NCBI GenBank assembly: GCA_902775985.1
Contig: CACYOR010000003.1
Coordinates: 1 to 44,844 of the forward strand
From: Oscillospiraceae bacterium
GTDB taxonomy: Bacteria > Bacillota > Clostridia > Oscillospirales > Oscillospiraceae
Reading direction: 5' to 3'
Length of the DNA: 44,844 bases
Part shown: piece after piece, positions 1 through 8,593 of the stretch
Numbering within the stretch: position 1 is the first letter of the stretch
How the letters are laid out: each line of letters starts with the position of its first letter
The notes under the pieces: generated by a model
The model's database searches: none
Seen by the model: only the letters and a program-made list of their open reading frames with translations
What the model was told of the DNA's origin: nothing
Position numbers and translations under genes: made by a program

Positions 1-351
1 GAGGCCATCATCTACGGCCGCCTGCCGGTCATGGTGTCGGATCAGTGCGTCATCAAGCACAGCTCCGGCCACTGCACCTGCCAGACCCCGGCCCAGATGG
101 CCGACCGCATGGGCTCCACCTTCCCGGTCGTGAAGGAATACGGCTGCCGGAACGTGATCTACAACGCCCACAAGCTCTATCTGGCCGACAAGAAGGACGA
201 TCTGTATTCCGCCGGGCTCTGGGGCCTGCGGCTGCTGTTTTCCACCGAGAGCCCGCGCGAGTGCGTCGAGGTGGCCCGCGGCCATCTGGGCCTCTCGGAT
301 TACCGGCCGAATGTGCTGACCCGCGGCCTATATTATCGAGGAGTGGAATGA
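1..351 (+). CDS. Peptidase U32 family protein, C-terminal part (gene begins before the window)
   Basis: The frame is open from base 1 and ends in TGA at 349-351, giving the last 116 residues of a longer protein. The pattern YGRLPVM, a Cys-containing segment with CTC, the DR.G.TFPV stretch, then CRN.IYN and LYLADK is typical of the region after the catalytic domain of U32 'collagenase-like' proteins. In bacteria this family includes proteases and the RlhA/TrhP/UbiU group involved in RNA hydroxylation or quinone synthesis; the visible part does not say which. It is followed after 36 bases by maf, so the two may be co-transcribed. Only the N-terminus is missing because of the window edge; nothing suggests that the gene is broken. 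Confidence 0.8.
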   Translation, partial: EAIIYGRLPVMVSDQCVIKHSSGHCTCQTPAQMADRMGSTFPVVKEYGCRNVIYNAHKLYLADKKDDLYSAGLWGLRLLFSTESPRECVEVARGHLGLSDYRPNVLTRGLYYRGVE

Positions 352-387
352 GCGCAGGGGCCTGTCCCCGGCGCGATCGAGAAAGCA

Positions 388-969
388 ATGGAAAAACCCC
401 ATGTTGTACTGGCGTCCGCCTCTCCGCGGCGAAAAGAGCTGATGGAGATGCTGGGCGTGGAAAATCTGACGATCCTGCCAGCCAAAGGGGAGGAGGTCCC
501 GCCCGAGCACGCCTCGGGCTCCGAGCTGGTCATGGCGCTGGCCCTGGCCAAGGCCCGGGAGGTGGCGGCCCAATGCGGCGAGGACGATGTGATCATCGGC
601 GCGGACACCATCGTCTGGGTGGACGATCACCCCTTCGGCAAACCCCACAGCGAGGAGGAGGCGGCGCGGATGCTGCGCCGGCTCTCCGGCGACTGGCACA
701 CGGTCTATACCGGCGTCGCCGTGCTGCATAACGGACGGGAGACGAGCGCGTTTGAGGAGAGCCGGGTGCATTTCCGGCCTCTCGATGAGGAGGAGATCGC
801 CCGCTACATCCGCAGCGGCGAGCCCATGGACAAGGCCGGGGCTTACGGGGCCCAGGGCCTGGGCGCGCTGTTTGTCAGCCGCATCGAGGGCGATTTCTTC
901 AATGTCATGGGCCTGCCGCTGTGCCGGCTGGGCCAGATGCTCAAGGAACAGGGAGTGGAGCTTCTTTGA
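388..969 (+). CDS. maf: Maf-type nucleoside triphosphate pyrophosphatase
   Basis: This 193-residue protein opens with the family signature LASASPRRKELM near residues 9-20 (the SxSPRR nucleotide-binding loop) and has the IIGADTIV block with the catalytic Asp in the middle. Near the C-terminus are the DKAGAYGAQG and FNVMGLPL motifs. Maf proteins hydrolyse non-canonical or standard nucleoside triphosphates to monophosphates in the cytoplasm and are tied to septum formation and DNA-damage responses. Length matches the family. The stop codon overlaps the TTG start of mreC (966), indicating translational coupling with the cell-shape genes, the usual Firmicutes arrangement of maf next to mre genes. 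No strong ribosome binding site precedes the ATG, consistent with coupling to the upstream gene. Confidence 0.96.
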   Translation: MEKPHVVLASASPRRKELMEMLGVENLTILPAKGEEVPPEHASGSELVMALALAKAREVAAQCGEDDVIIGADTIVWVDDHPFGKPHSEEEAARMLRRLSGDWHTVYTGVAVLHNGRETSAFEESRVHFRPLDEEEIARYIRSGEPMDKAGAYGAQGLGALFVSRIEGDFFNVMGLPLCRLGQMLKEQGVELL

Positions 970-1808
970 AAGACTATCTCAAGAAAAACGGAATCCGCAT
1001 CGGCGTCATCGTTCTGGCCGTGGCGCTGCTGATCGGCCTGGGCAACGCGGCCCGGGACGGGCAGATCGGCGTCGTGCAGAACGTGACGGGTGTGCTGGTC
1101 TCGCCCATGCAGAAGGTGCTGTCCTCGGCGGTCAACTGGTTTGACACGATCTACGGCTACCTCTACGAGTATGACTCGCTGCTGGCGGAGAACGAATCTC
1201 TGCGCTCGCAGCTGGCCGAGGCGCAGCAGTCCGCCCGCGACGGCATCGAGGCCTCCGAGGAGAACAAACGCCTGCGCCAGCTTCTGTACCTGCGGGATAA
1301 GCATACCGACTACGTGATGGAGTCGGCCAAGGTGGTCCTCTGGTCCGCCTCCAACTGGTCCAGCTCCTTCACCATCAGCAAGGGCCGCACCGCCGGCATC
1401 GAGCTCAACGACCCGGTCGTGACCGAAGAGGGCATCCTGGTCGGCCAGATCACGGAACTGGGCACCAACTGGGCCACGGTCTCCACCCTGATCGACGTGG
1501 ATATGAGCGTGGGCGCCTTCGTGGGCGCCACGGGCAGCTCCGGCATGGTGGTGGGCGAGTACGCCCTGATGAAGAACAAGACCGCCAAGCTTACCTTCCT
1601 GGCCGACGGCGCGCAGATCTTTGTGGGCGACGAGGTGCTGACCTCCGGCTCCGGCGGCGCCTTCCCGGCGGGATTGGTGATCGGGGAGATCACCAATGTG
1701 CAGAACGAGGCCGGCGGCCAGATCGAGTACGGCATCGTGCAGCCGCGCTGCAACCTGGACGCGCTGGTGCAGGTCTTTATCATCAAGGATTATAACGTTG
1801 TGGAGTGA
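966..1808 (+). CDS. mreC: Rod shape-determining protein MreC
   Basis: MreC is a membrane-anchored periphery protein that organises the elongation machinery (MreB, MreD, RodA, PBP2). The 280-residue product has a short cytoplasmic start, one transmembrane helix at about residues 10-27, and a coiled coil at about 60-110 rich in Glu/Leu/Arg. A beta-rich MreC domain follows (VVTEEGILVGQITELG, then FVGDEVLTSGSGGAFPAGLVIG). I place the start at TTG 966 rather than ATG 921 because TTG overlaps the maf stop, is preceded by a GGAG-type site, and leaves the normal short N-terminus before the helix. mreD follows after 36 bases. Note that mreB, which normally precedes mreC, is not present here. Confidence 0.95.
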   Translation: MKDYLKKNGIRIGVIVLAVALLIGLGNAARDGQIGVVQNVTGVLVSPMQKVLSSAVNWFDTIYGYLYEYDSLLAENESLRSQLAEAQQSARDGIEASEENKRLRQLLYLRDKHTDYVMESAKVVLWSASNWSSSFTISKGRTAGIELNDPVVTEEGILVGQITELGTNWATVSTLIDVDMSVGAFVGATGSSGMVVGEYALMKNKTAKLTFLADGAQIFVGDEVLTSGSGGAFPAGLVIGEITNVQNEAGGQIEYGIVQPRCNLDALVQVFIIKDYNVVE

Positions 1809-1844
1809 CGGATCTTCCGTGTCCGATCCGGAGAAGGTGAGTGC

Positions 1845-2363
1845 TTGGACCGTTTTGGCAATCTGATCGAAAAAATGATCCTGGCAAGGATCAATACCCG
1901 GCGCGTGCTGCGCTACGCGCTGTACATGTTTCTCTCGCTGCTGGCCCAGACCATGGTGCTCAACCGGCTGCGCATCGCGGGGGTCTGCCCGCTGGTGCTG
2001 CCGGCGGTGGCCGTGGCGGTGGGCATGTTCGAGGGGGCGACCTGGGGCGCGCTTTTCAGCCTCCTGATGGGCATTTTTGCGGACATGGCCTTCATTGAAA
2101 ACGGCGTCTTGTTCACGGTGCTCTTCCCGGCCCTGGCCTTCGCCTCCGGCTTCGTCTCCCAGTTTTTCATCAACCGCCGTTTCTTTGCCTTCATGGGCGT
2201 GGCGCTGATCGCCCTGCTGGCGACCGCCCTGGTGCAGATGATCCACATCGTGGCCATCGACACCTTCTCCACGACCATGCTCTCCACGGTGCTGCTGCAG
2301 ACCCTGTGGTCGCTGCCGCTGGCCGTCCTGGCCTATCTGCCCGCGGCCCGCATCGCCGGCTGA
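1845..2363 (+). CDS. mreD: Rod shape-determining protein MreD
   Basis: This 172-residue protein is almost entirely hydrophobic, with about five transmembrane segments, and occupies the canonical position after mreC. The segment LFSLLMGIFADM matches the MreD pattern in which a GLL.D motif lies between helices. MreD is an integral membrane component of the elongasome that contacts MreC and PBP2. The start is a TTG codon preceded by GGAGAAGGTGA at 1830-1840, a good ribosome binding site at suitable spacing. Identification rests on topology and position more than on sequence motifs, because MreD is poorly conserved. Confidence 0.88.
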   Translation: MDRFGNLIEKMILARINTRRVLRYALYMFLSLLAQTMVLNRLRIAGVCPLVLPAVAVAVGMFEGATWGALFSLLMGIFADMAFIENGVLFTVLFPALAFASGFVSQFFINRRFFAFMGVALIALLATALVQMIHIVAIDTFSTTMLSTVLLQTLWSLPLAVLAYLPAARIAG

Positions 2364-2409
2364 AGCGGATCCGCGTTTACTGTTGTTTCCCTTTTGAGGT
2401 ATCTACACT

Positions 2410-4536
2410 ATGAACAGACTCATAAGCAAAGGCCGGATCGCCGCCATGGCGGGGTTCCTGGCGCTCATCCTCAGCATTTATATGATCTTCCTCTATCGCC
2501 TGCAGATCATCTACGGCGAGGAATACTACAACCGCTCCAACCAGATGACCAGCGAGGAGACGGTGGTCACCGCCACCCGCGGCAACATCCTCGACCGCTA
2601 CGGCCGTGTACTGGTGAGCAACAAGGAATGCTATAACCTGAAGATCGACAACGTCAAGCTCTTCTCCAACGAAGACCCCAACGAGGTCATCCTGGAGCTG
2701 GTGCGCATGGTGCAGAGCTTCGGCGACGTGTATAACGACGATCTGCCCGTCAGCGCCCAGCCGCCCTTCGAATACGATCCGGATATGACCGATATCGAGA
2801 AGACGATGCTGGACGCCTATTTCAAGGACAAGGGCAAGGAGCTGCCGGCCAATCCCACGGCGGTGGAGCTCATGAGCTATATGCGCACCCGCTATGGCAT
2901 CGACAACAGCTATACCGCCGAGGAGATGCGCATCATCGCCGGCGTGCGCTATTCCATCAACGTGCGCTACGCGGTCAACACCGCCGACTACCTCTTTGTG
3001 GAGGACGCCAGCATGGGCCTCATCAGCTCCATCATGGAGAACAAGCTGGCCGGTATCGAGGTGGAGCGGGCCTACATCCGCGACTACGGCACGGAATACG
3101 CCGCCCATCTGCTGGGCTATGTGGGCCTGATGACCCAGGAGGAGTTCGAGCGCTACTCCCTTTTGAACTACGCCAACGACGCCATGGTGGGCAAGGACGG
3201 CGTGGAATACACCTTTGAGAGCTATCTGCACGGCAAGGACGGCAAGGTCATCGAGACCCGCAGCCCCTCCGGCACCATCCTCTCCACGGTCTATCTGGAG
3301 GAGCCGGAGCCCGGCAACCATATCTATCTCACCATCGACATGGCCCTGCAGGAGCAGGTGGAGAAGATCCTCAGCCACGGCATGAACATCCTCATCTCCG
3401 ACCGGGAGCAGGAGCGCGCCGAGGGCCTGGCCCGCGGCGATTACAACCCGGACATGAAGGATGAGATCACCGGCGGCGCCATGGTGGTCGTGAACGTCAA
3501 GACCGGCGAACCCCTGGCCATCGCCAGCTATCCCAGCTTTGACGTGTCCACCGTCATCGAAAATTACGCCGAATACCTGGCCACGCCCAACGCCCCGCTG
3601 TTTAACCGGGCGCTGATGGGCACCTACGCCCCCGGCTCCACCTTCAAGCCCTGCGTGGCTATGGCGGCGCTGACCACCGGCATCATCAACACCGAGAACA
3701 AGGTCAAGTGCCAGGGCGTCTTCACCAAGTACGCCGACCAGGGCTACGCGCCCGAATGCTGGATCTGGCGCGCCAGCAAGGACCCGAACGAACACCTGAC
3801 CCACGGTGAGGACAACGTGACGGACGCGCTGCGCGACTCCTGCAACTACTTCTTCTACACCATCGGCGAGCAGCTGGGCGTCGACGACATGGGCGATTTC
3901 GCCCACGCCTTCGGCCTGGGCTCCACCACCGGCATCGAGCTGATCGAGGCCACCGGCAACATGTCCAACCGCGCCAACCATGCCGATTACACCGGTACCG
4001 AGTGGCGAATCGGTGATACGATGCAGGCCGCCATCGGTCAGTCCGACTCCGTGTTCACGCCGCTGCAGATCGCCGAGTACTGCGCCACCGTGGCCAACGG
4101 CGGCACCCGCTATTCCGCCTCCATCCTCAAGAGCGTGCGCAGCTATGATTTCAGCGAGAAGATCTACGAGCGCGAGCCGGAGGTCATGGCCACCATCAAC
4201 TCCGCCGACTACAACTGGGACGCCGTGCACAAGGGCATGTACGCCGTGCTTCACGACTGGTCCGTCAACGAGAACAACGCCAAATGGTGGGCCGACTGCG
4301 CCTGGGAGGTGGCCGGCAAGACCGGAACGGCCCAGAAGGGCGAGGGCGTCACCAACGACGGTATTTTTATGTGCTACGCGCCCTTTGACGATCCCGAGGT
4401 CGCCATCGCCGTTGTGGTCGAGCGCGGCGGCGCCGGCGCCAACACCCAGTTCATGGCCCGCCAGGTCATGGACGCCTACATCAACATCAAGAGCTACAGC
4501 GACACCTCCGAGGAAACCATGACATTGCTGAAATAA
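2410..4536 (+). CDS. mrdA: Penicillin-binding protein 2 (elongation-specific transpeptidase)
   Basis: This class B PBP cross-links peptidoglycan during lateral wall growth. The 708-residue protein has an N-terminal membrane anchor (about 11-32), a PBP dimerisation domain beginning with TRGNILDRYGR, and a C-terminal transpeptidase domain. All three penicillin-binding motifs are visible: SxxK as GSTFKP with Ser410 and Lys413, SxN as S477-C-N479, and KTG at 637-639 followed by TAQ. It lacks the C-terminal PASTA domains of SpoVD/PBP-X types, which together with the mreCD context favours PBP2. The gene starts 46 bases after mreD. A promoter lies after its stop, so the next gene is probably also transcribed on its own. 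Confidence 0.95.
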   Translation: MNRLISKGRIAAMAGFLALILSIYMIFLYRLQIIYGEEYYNRSNQMTSEETVVTATRGNILDRYGRVLVSNKECYNLKIDNVKLFSNEDPNEVILELVRMVQSFGDVYNDDLPVSAQPPFEYDPDMTDIEKTMLDAYFKDKGKELPANPTAVELMSYMRTRYGIDNSYTAEEMRIIAGVRYSINVRYAVNTADYLFVEDASMGLISSIMENKLAGIEVERAYIRDYGTEYAAHLLGYVGLMTQEEFERYSLLNYANDAMVGKDGVEYTFESYLHGKDGKVIETRSPSGTILSTVYLEEPEPGNHIYLTIDMALQEQVEKILSHGMNILISDREQERAEGLARGDYNPDMKDEITGGAMVVVNVKTGEPLAIASYPSFDVSTVIENYAEYLATPNAPLFNRALMGTYAPGSTFKPCVAMAALTTGIINTENKVKCQGVFTKYADQGYAPECWIWRASKDPNEHLTHGEDNVTDALRDSCNYFFYTIGEQLGVDDMGDFAHAFGLGSTTGIELIEATGNMSNRANHADYTGTEWRIGDTMQAAIGQSDSVFTPLQIAEYCATVANGGTRYSASILKSVRSYDFSEKIYEREPEVMATINSADYNWDAVHKGMYAVLHDWSVNENNAKWWADCAWEVAGKTGTAQKGEGVTNDGIFMCYAPFDDPEVAIAVVVERGGAGANTQFMARQVMDAYINIKSYSDTSEETMTLLK

Positions 4537-4583
4537 TGTCCGTTTTCTCCGAAGTTTATCAGAAATTTTAACTAATTTGATGG

Positions 4584-4612
4584 TTGCAGTTTGCCAAAAG
4601 CTTGTATATAAT
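4584..4612 (+). promoter_or_regulatory. Sigma-A type promoter before the methylglyoxal-synthase homologue
   Basis: TTGCAG at 4584-4589 and a perfect TATAAT at 4607-4612 are separated by exactly 17 bases in an AT-rich gap. The start codon of the next gene is at 4672, leaving a leader of about 50 bases. Confidence 0.75.
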
Positions 4613-4671
4613 AGTGTTGTGCGAATGATATATCAGATGTATGGATATGAGATGGGAGTACAAAAGAACCT

Positions 4672-5076
4672 ATGAACATTGCTTTGATGGCACATGACCG
4701 CAAAAAGGAACTGATGGTTCAGTTCTGCATTGCCTACTGCGGCATTTTGGCGGAGCACAATCTCTGCGCGACCCATGTGACGGGCAAGCTTGTCTCGGAG
4801 GCCACAGGCCTGCCGATCACGCTGTACCTCCACGCCGACCAGGGCGGCTCCCAGCAGATCGGCGCCCGCATCTCCTTCAACGAGATCGACCTGGTGCTCT
4901 TCTTCTGCGACCCGGCCAACCCCAAGGGCTTTGACGATATCAACAAGGTGGAACGCCTCTGCGATCAGTATCAGATCCCCTTTGCCACCAACGCCGCCAC
5001 GGCGGAGGTGCTGGTGCAGGGCCTGCGCCGCGGCGATCTGGACTGGCGCAACATCGTCAATCCCCAGAAGCGCTGA
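4672..5076 (+). CDS. Methylglyoxal synthase family protein with altered active site
   Basis: The 134-residue product aligns without gaps to E. coli MgsA with an offset of 11 residues: IALMAHD, then ATHVTG, GGSQQIGA, FFCDP and PFATNAATA. Methylglyoxal synthase converts dihydroxyacetone phosphate to methylglyoxal and phosphate. His8, Asp9, Lys12 and Asp80 are kept. The position of catalytic Asp71 (E. coli numbering) is Ser60, His98 is Phe87, Asp101 is Ile90, and the phosphate-binding GTTG is HVTG. These substitutions are seen directly; loss or change of activity is inference. In Clostridia mgsA often ends the mre/pbp2/min cluster, so the position is ancestral. Its own promoter lies at 4584-4612 and a terminator at 5101-5136. 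Confidence 0.82.
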   Translation: MNIALMAHDRKKELMVQFCIAYCGILAEHNLCATHVTGKLVSEATGLPITLYLHADQGGSQQIGARISFNEIDLVLFFCDPANPKGFDDINKVERLCDQYQIPFATNAATAEVLVQGLRRGDLDWRNIVNPQKR

Positions 5077-5100
5077 GCGCAGCAACAGACGAATACAGCG

Positions 5101-5136
5101 GGCGCGGCACGCTGCTGCCGCGCCGCGTGCTGTTTT
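5101..5136 (+). terminator. Rho-independent terminator after the methylglyoxal-synthase homologue
   Basis: A nine-base-pair GC stem (5101-5109 with 5116-5124, loop of six) lies just after the stop codon. An alternative stem pairs GCACGC with GCGTGC (5107-5112 with 5125-5130). A T-rich run (5131-5136) follows. Confidence 0.7.
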
Positions 5137-5140
5137 TAGC

Positions 5141-5273
5141 GCTGATGAAACATGGTTTCATCAGCGAAATTTCTCGCGCATATCGCAGCGGCCTTCAGCC
5201 GCTTTGGTCGGCGCGAGGGGCTCGTTTTACTCGCCTTAGAGTGTTTTTAAGGCGGCAAAGCTGCCTTAAAAAC
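5141..5273. repeat. Cluster of four inverted repeats in the hisS leader region
   Basis: The 258-base gap before hisS holds no gene but is densely structured. Perfect 11-bp arms at 5141-5151/5155-5165 (GCTGATGAAAC) form the first hairpin. Arms CTCGCGC/GCGCGAG at 5173-5179/5211-5217 enclose a smaller hairpin, AGCGGC/GCCGCT at 5187-5192/5198-5203. A fourth pair of 11-bp arms (GTTTTTAAGGC) lies at 5243-5253/5263-5273. No T-box antiterminator motif (AGGGTGG..CCGCG type) was found. It could be a mobile palindromic cluster or a structured leader; the sequence alone does not decide. Confidence 0.6.
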
Positions 5274-5334
5274 GGATTAAAATCCCTACGGGGAAAGCCA
5301 TTCCGGCCTGACTTGTTTACAAAGGAGTTTTTTT

Positions 5335-6693
5335 ATGGCAAAAGTGAGTCCGCGTACCCTCTCCGGCTTCATGGAGCTGCCCCCGAAGGAGCAGATGAAA
5401 ATGGAGGCCATGATGGAGATCCTGCGCCGCAGCTATTCCCTCTACGGCTTCACCCCGCTGGACACGCCGGTGATCGAATCGGCGGAGGTTTTGCTGGCCA
5501 AGGGCGGCGGCGAGACCGAAAAGCAGATCTACCGCTTTTCCAAGGGCGAGAGCGATCTGGCGCTGCGCTTTGATTTGACCGTGCCCCTGGCCAAGTATGT
5601 GGCCGGGCATTACAGCGAGCTCAGCTTTCCCTTCCGCCGCTATCAGATCGGCAAGGTCTACCGGGGGGAGCGCGCCCAGCGCGGCCGCTTCCGGGAGTTT
5701 TATCAGGCGGATATCGACGTCATCGGCGATGGCAAGCTGGACATTATCAACGAGGCGGAGATCCCCGCCATCATCTACAGCACCTTCACCCGGCTGGGCC
5801 TCAAAAACTTCAAAATCAAGGTCAACAACCGCAAGCTCCTCAACGGCTTCTACGCCATGAACGGCATGAGCGAGAAGGCCGGCGAGATCATGCGCACGGT
5901 GGACAAGCTGGACAAGATCGGCGAGAAGAAGGTCAAGCAGCTGCTGGTGGACGAGGTGAAGATGTACCCCGACAAGGCGGAAAACGTCCTGGACTTCATG
6001 GCCATCACCGGCTCCAACGCCGAGGTGATCGCCCGCCTGGAGGATTACCGCGGCATGGACGCCCAGTTCGACCAGGGCCTGGACGAGCTCATCACCGTGA
6101 CGAAGTACCTGGCCGACTTCGGTGTGCCCGAGGAGAACTTCGCCCTCGATCTGACCATCGCCCGCGGCCTGGACTACTACACCGGCACCGTCTATGAGAC
6201 GGAAATGACCCGCCACCCCGAGATCGGCTCGGTCTGCTCCGGCGGCCGCTATGACAACCTGGCCGAGTACTATACGGACAAGCAGCTGCCCGGCGTGGGC
6301 ATCTCCATCGGCCTGACAAGGCTTTTCTATGTGCTCAATGAGCAGGGACTTTTGTCCGACGAGATCATCACCGCCCCCTGCGACGCGCTGGTGCTGCCCA
6401 TGACCGAGGAGCTGGGCCCCGCCGTCGCGGCGGCCACGGCCCTGCGCCAGGGCGGCGTGCGCACCCAGCTCTACGGCGAGAAGCGGAAATTCAAGGCGAA
6501 GATGAGCTATGCCGATAAACTGGGCGCGCCCTTTGTGGTGCTGCTGGGCGAGGATGAGATCCGCGAGGGCCTGCTGTCCGTGAAGGACATGGCCAGCGGC
6601 GAGCAGAAAAAGCTCAGCGCCGAGGCGGCGGCGGCGTGGATCCGCGCCGAGGTCGCCCGCCGTGCCGCCAGCGCGGTCATCAAAGACGAGTAA
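5335..6693 (+). CDS. hisS: Histidyl-tRNA synthetase
   Basis: This enzyme charges tRNA-His with histidine in the cytoplasm. The 452-residue protein is a class II synthetase. Motif 2 is FRRYQIGKVYRGERAQ with Arg110, followed by RGRFREFYQADIDVIG. The histidine-specific signature ARGLDYYTG starts at Ala276 and GGRYDNL at Gly303. The C-terminal part from about residue 340 is the anticodon-binding domain (LVLPMTEELG onward). The features match HisS rather than HisZ because the catalytic Arg and both histidine motifs are present. A good site, AAAGGAG at 5320-5326, precedes the ATG. aspS follows after 41 bases, a pairing common in Firmicutes. Confidence 0.96.
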   Translation: MAKVSPRTLSGFMELPPKEQMKMEAMMEILRRSYSLYGFTPLDTPVIESAEVLLAKGGGETEKQIYRFSKGESDLALRFDLTVPLAKYVAGHYSELSFPFRRYQIGKVYRGERAQRGRFREFYQADIDVIGDGKLDIINEAEIPAIIYSTFTRLGLKNFKIKVNNRKLLNGFYAMNGMSEKAGEIMRTVDKLDKIGEKKVKQLLVDEVKMYPDKAENVLDFMAITGSNAEVIARLEDYRGMDAQFDQGLDELITVTKYLADFGVPEENFALDLTIARGLDYYTGTVYETEMTRHPEIGSVCSGGRYDNLAEYYTDKQLPGVGISIGLTRLFYVLNEQGLLSDEIITAPCDALVLPMTEELGPAVAAATALRQGGVRTQLYGEKRKFKAKMSYADKLGAPFVVLLGEDEIREGLLSVKDMASGEQKKLSAEAAAAWIRAEVARRAASAVIKDE

Positions 6694-6734
6694 GCGCAGC
6701 CTGGGAGAGCTGCCTTTGAAAGGAGAACAGAGAG

Positions 6735-8513
6735 ATGTTTCAGTCCCGTACGCATACCTGCAACGAGCTCCGCATGGAGCATGTCGGTCAGAAGGTGACC
6801 ATCGTCGGCTGGATGGAGAACGTCCGTGAGGTCGGCAACAACTTCGCCTTCGTGGTCGTCCGCGATTTCTACGGCACCACCCAGGTCGTGGTGGAGAACG
6901 AGACCATGATGTCCATTGTCAAGGGCATCAACAAGGAGTCCACCATCTCCGTGGAGGGCGTGGTGCGCGAGCGCGCCAGCAAGAACCCCAAGCTTCCCAC
7001 CGGCGATATCGAGATCGTCCCGGAGAAGATCGAGGTCCTGGGCCGCTGCCGCTATAACGAGCTGCCCTTTGAGATCAACCGCAGCCGCGAGGCCGACGAG
7101 GCCCAGCGCCTGAAGTACCGCTATCTGGACCTGCGCAACCCGGCGGTCAAGAAGAACATCATCCTGCGCTGCAACGTGGTCTCCGCCCTGCGCCAGGCCA
7201 TGACCGAGCACGGCTTCCTGGAAATCACCACCCCGATCCTGACGGCCTCCTCGCCCGAGGGCGCCCGGGACTACCTGGTGCCGGCCCGCAAGCACCCCGG
7301 CAAGTTCTACGCCCTGCCCCAGGCGCCCCAGCAGTTTAAGCAGCTGCTGATGACCTCCGGCTTTGACCGCTATTTCCAGATCGCCCCCTGCTTCCGCGAC
7401 GAGGACGCCCGCGGCGACCGCAGCCCCGGTGAGTTCTATCAGCTGGATATGGAGATGGCCTTCGCCAGCCAGGAGGACGTGTTCGCCGTTCTCGAGGACG
7501 TGCTGCCCCCGATCTTTGCCAAGTACGGCACCTACGACATCGCCTCCACCGCGCCCTTCCGCCGCATCAAGTATCTGGATGCGCTGGAGACCTACGGCAG
7601 CGACAAGCCCGACCTGCGCATCGACCTGACCGCGAAGGACGTGACGGCCCTGCTCTCCGACTGCGGCTTTGAGCCTTTCGCCGACGGCGAAGTGAAGGCC
7701 ATCCCCGTGAGCAACTGCAGCCTGACTCGCAAGCAGATCGAGAAGCTCCTCGCTGACTGCGAGGTGACCGCGGGCGTCAAGAGCTACTGGTTCAAGACCG
7801 ACGAGACCGGCGCCATCGCCGGCGGCGTCGCCAAATTCGTCCAGGAGAAGAAGGAGGAGCTGACCGAGGCCCTGTCCCTGGCCCCCAACACCCTGGTCAT
7901 CCTCTGCAGCGGCAAGAAGACCCTGGCCCAGAAGGCCGCCGGCGTCGCCATCAAGACCTTCGGCGCGGCCGTGCCCGGCCATATGGACAAGGAGCGCTAT
8001 GAGTTCTGCTGGATCGTCGACTTCCCGATGTACGAGATCGGGGAGGAGAGCGGCGAGCTGGAATTCTGCCACAACCCCTTCTCCATGCCCTCCGGCGGCC
8101 TGGAGGTCCTGCTCAAGGCCGAGCGGGGCGAGATCGATCCCCTCTCCATCACCGCCGACCAGTACGACCTGGTCTGCAACGGAGTGGAGCTCTCCTCCGG
8201 CGCCGTCCGGAACCACGATCCCGAGATTATGGTCAAGGCCTTCGAGATGGTGCGCCTGGGCGAGGAGGACGTGAAGAAGAAGTTCCCTGCCATGTATAAC
8301 GCCTTCTGCTACGGTGCGCCTCCTCACGCGGGCATCGCCCCGGGCGTGGACCGCATGGTCATGCTCCTGGCCGGCGAGGATTCCATCCGCGAGGTCATTC
8401 CCTTCCCGATGAACAAGAGCGCCCAGGACATCATGATGGGCGCCCCCTCCGAGGTCACGCAGAAGCAGCTCGATGAGCTGCACATCGCGGTCGTCGGCGA
8501 AGTCGAGGAATAA
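6735..8513 (+). CDS. aspS: Aspartyl-tRNA synthetase
   Basis: AspRS attaches aspartate to tRNA-Asp. The 592-residue bacterial-type protein begins with an OB-fold anticodon-binding domain (about 1-105, [17 protein letters not shown]). The class II catalytic domain follows: motif 1 near [10 protein letters not shown], motif 2 as [20 protein letters not shown] with Phe220-Arg221, and motif 3 [12 protein letters not shown] with Arg540. The bacterial insertion (GAD-type) domain lies between about 290 and 420. AAAGGAG at 6719-6725 sits before the start. It is probably co-transcribed with hisS and ends at a strong terminator. Whether it also charges tRNA-Asn cannot be told here. Confidence 0.96.
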   Translation: MFQSRTHTCNELRMEHVGQKVTIVGWMENVREVGNNFAFVVVRDFYGTTQVVVENETMMSIVKGINKESTISVEGVVRERASKNPKLPTGDIEIVPEKIEVLGRCRYNELPFEINRSREADEAQRLKYRYLDLRNPAVKKNIILRCNVVSALRQAMTEHGFLEITTPILTASSPEGARDYLVPARKHPGKFYALPQAPQQFKQLLMTSGFDRYFQIAPCFRDEDARGDRSPGEFYQLDMEMAFASQEDVFAVLEDVLPPIFAKYGTYDIASTAPFRRIKYLDALETYGSDKPDLRIDLTAKDVTALLSDCGFEPFADGEVKAIPVSNCSLTRKQIEKLLADCEVTAGVKSYWFKTDETGAIAGGVAKFVQEKKEELTEALSLAPNTLVILCSGKKTLAQKAAGVAIKTFGAAVPGHMDKERYEFCWIVDFPMYEIGEESGELEFCHNPFSMPSGGLEVLLKAERGEIDPLSITADQYDLVCNGVELSSGAVRNHDPEIMVKAFEMVRLGEEDVKKKFPAMYNAFCYGAPPHAGIAPGVDRMVMLLAGEDSIREVIPFPMNKSAQDIMMGAPSEVTQKQLDELHIAVVGEVEE

Positions 8514-8529
8514 AGCAAAACGAGGAAAA

Positions 8530-8575
8530 GCCCCGCACGGGGATCAAGCGATCCGCCCTGCGGGGCCTTTGTTTG
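8530..8575 (+). terminator. Terminator after aspS
   Basis: GCCCCGCA at 8530-8537 pairs with TGCGGGGC at 8559-8566, followed by CCTTTGTTT. The loop of 21 bases contains a small inner pairing (GGATC/GATCC). Confidence 0.75.
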
Positions 8576-8593
8576 AAAGAGAGGAGAATCCCG

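Noticed and set aside
843-2246. Long open frames antisense to real genes, such as 843-2246, 2377-4254, 6507-8483 on the minus strand and 26605-28734, 29286-33086 on the plus strand
   Set aside because: They are rich in His, Gly, Gln and Arg without recognisable domains, lack ribosome binding sites and lie opposite well-supported genes in GC-rich DNA, where such shadows are common.
5141-5334. T-box riboswitch before hisS
   Set aside because: No AGGGTGGNACCGCG-like antiterminator motif and no recognisable stem I; only inverted repeats are seen.
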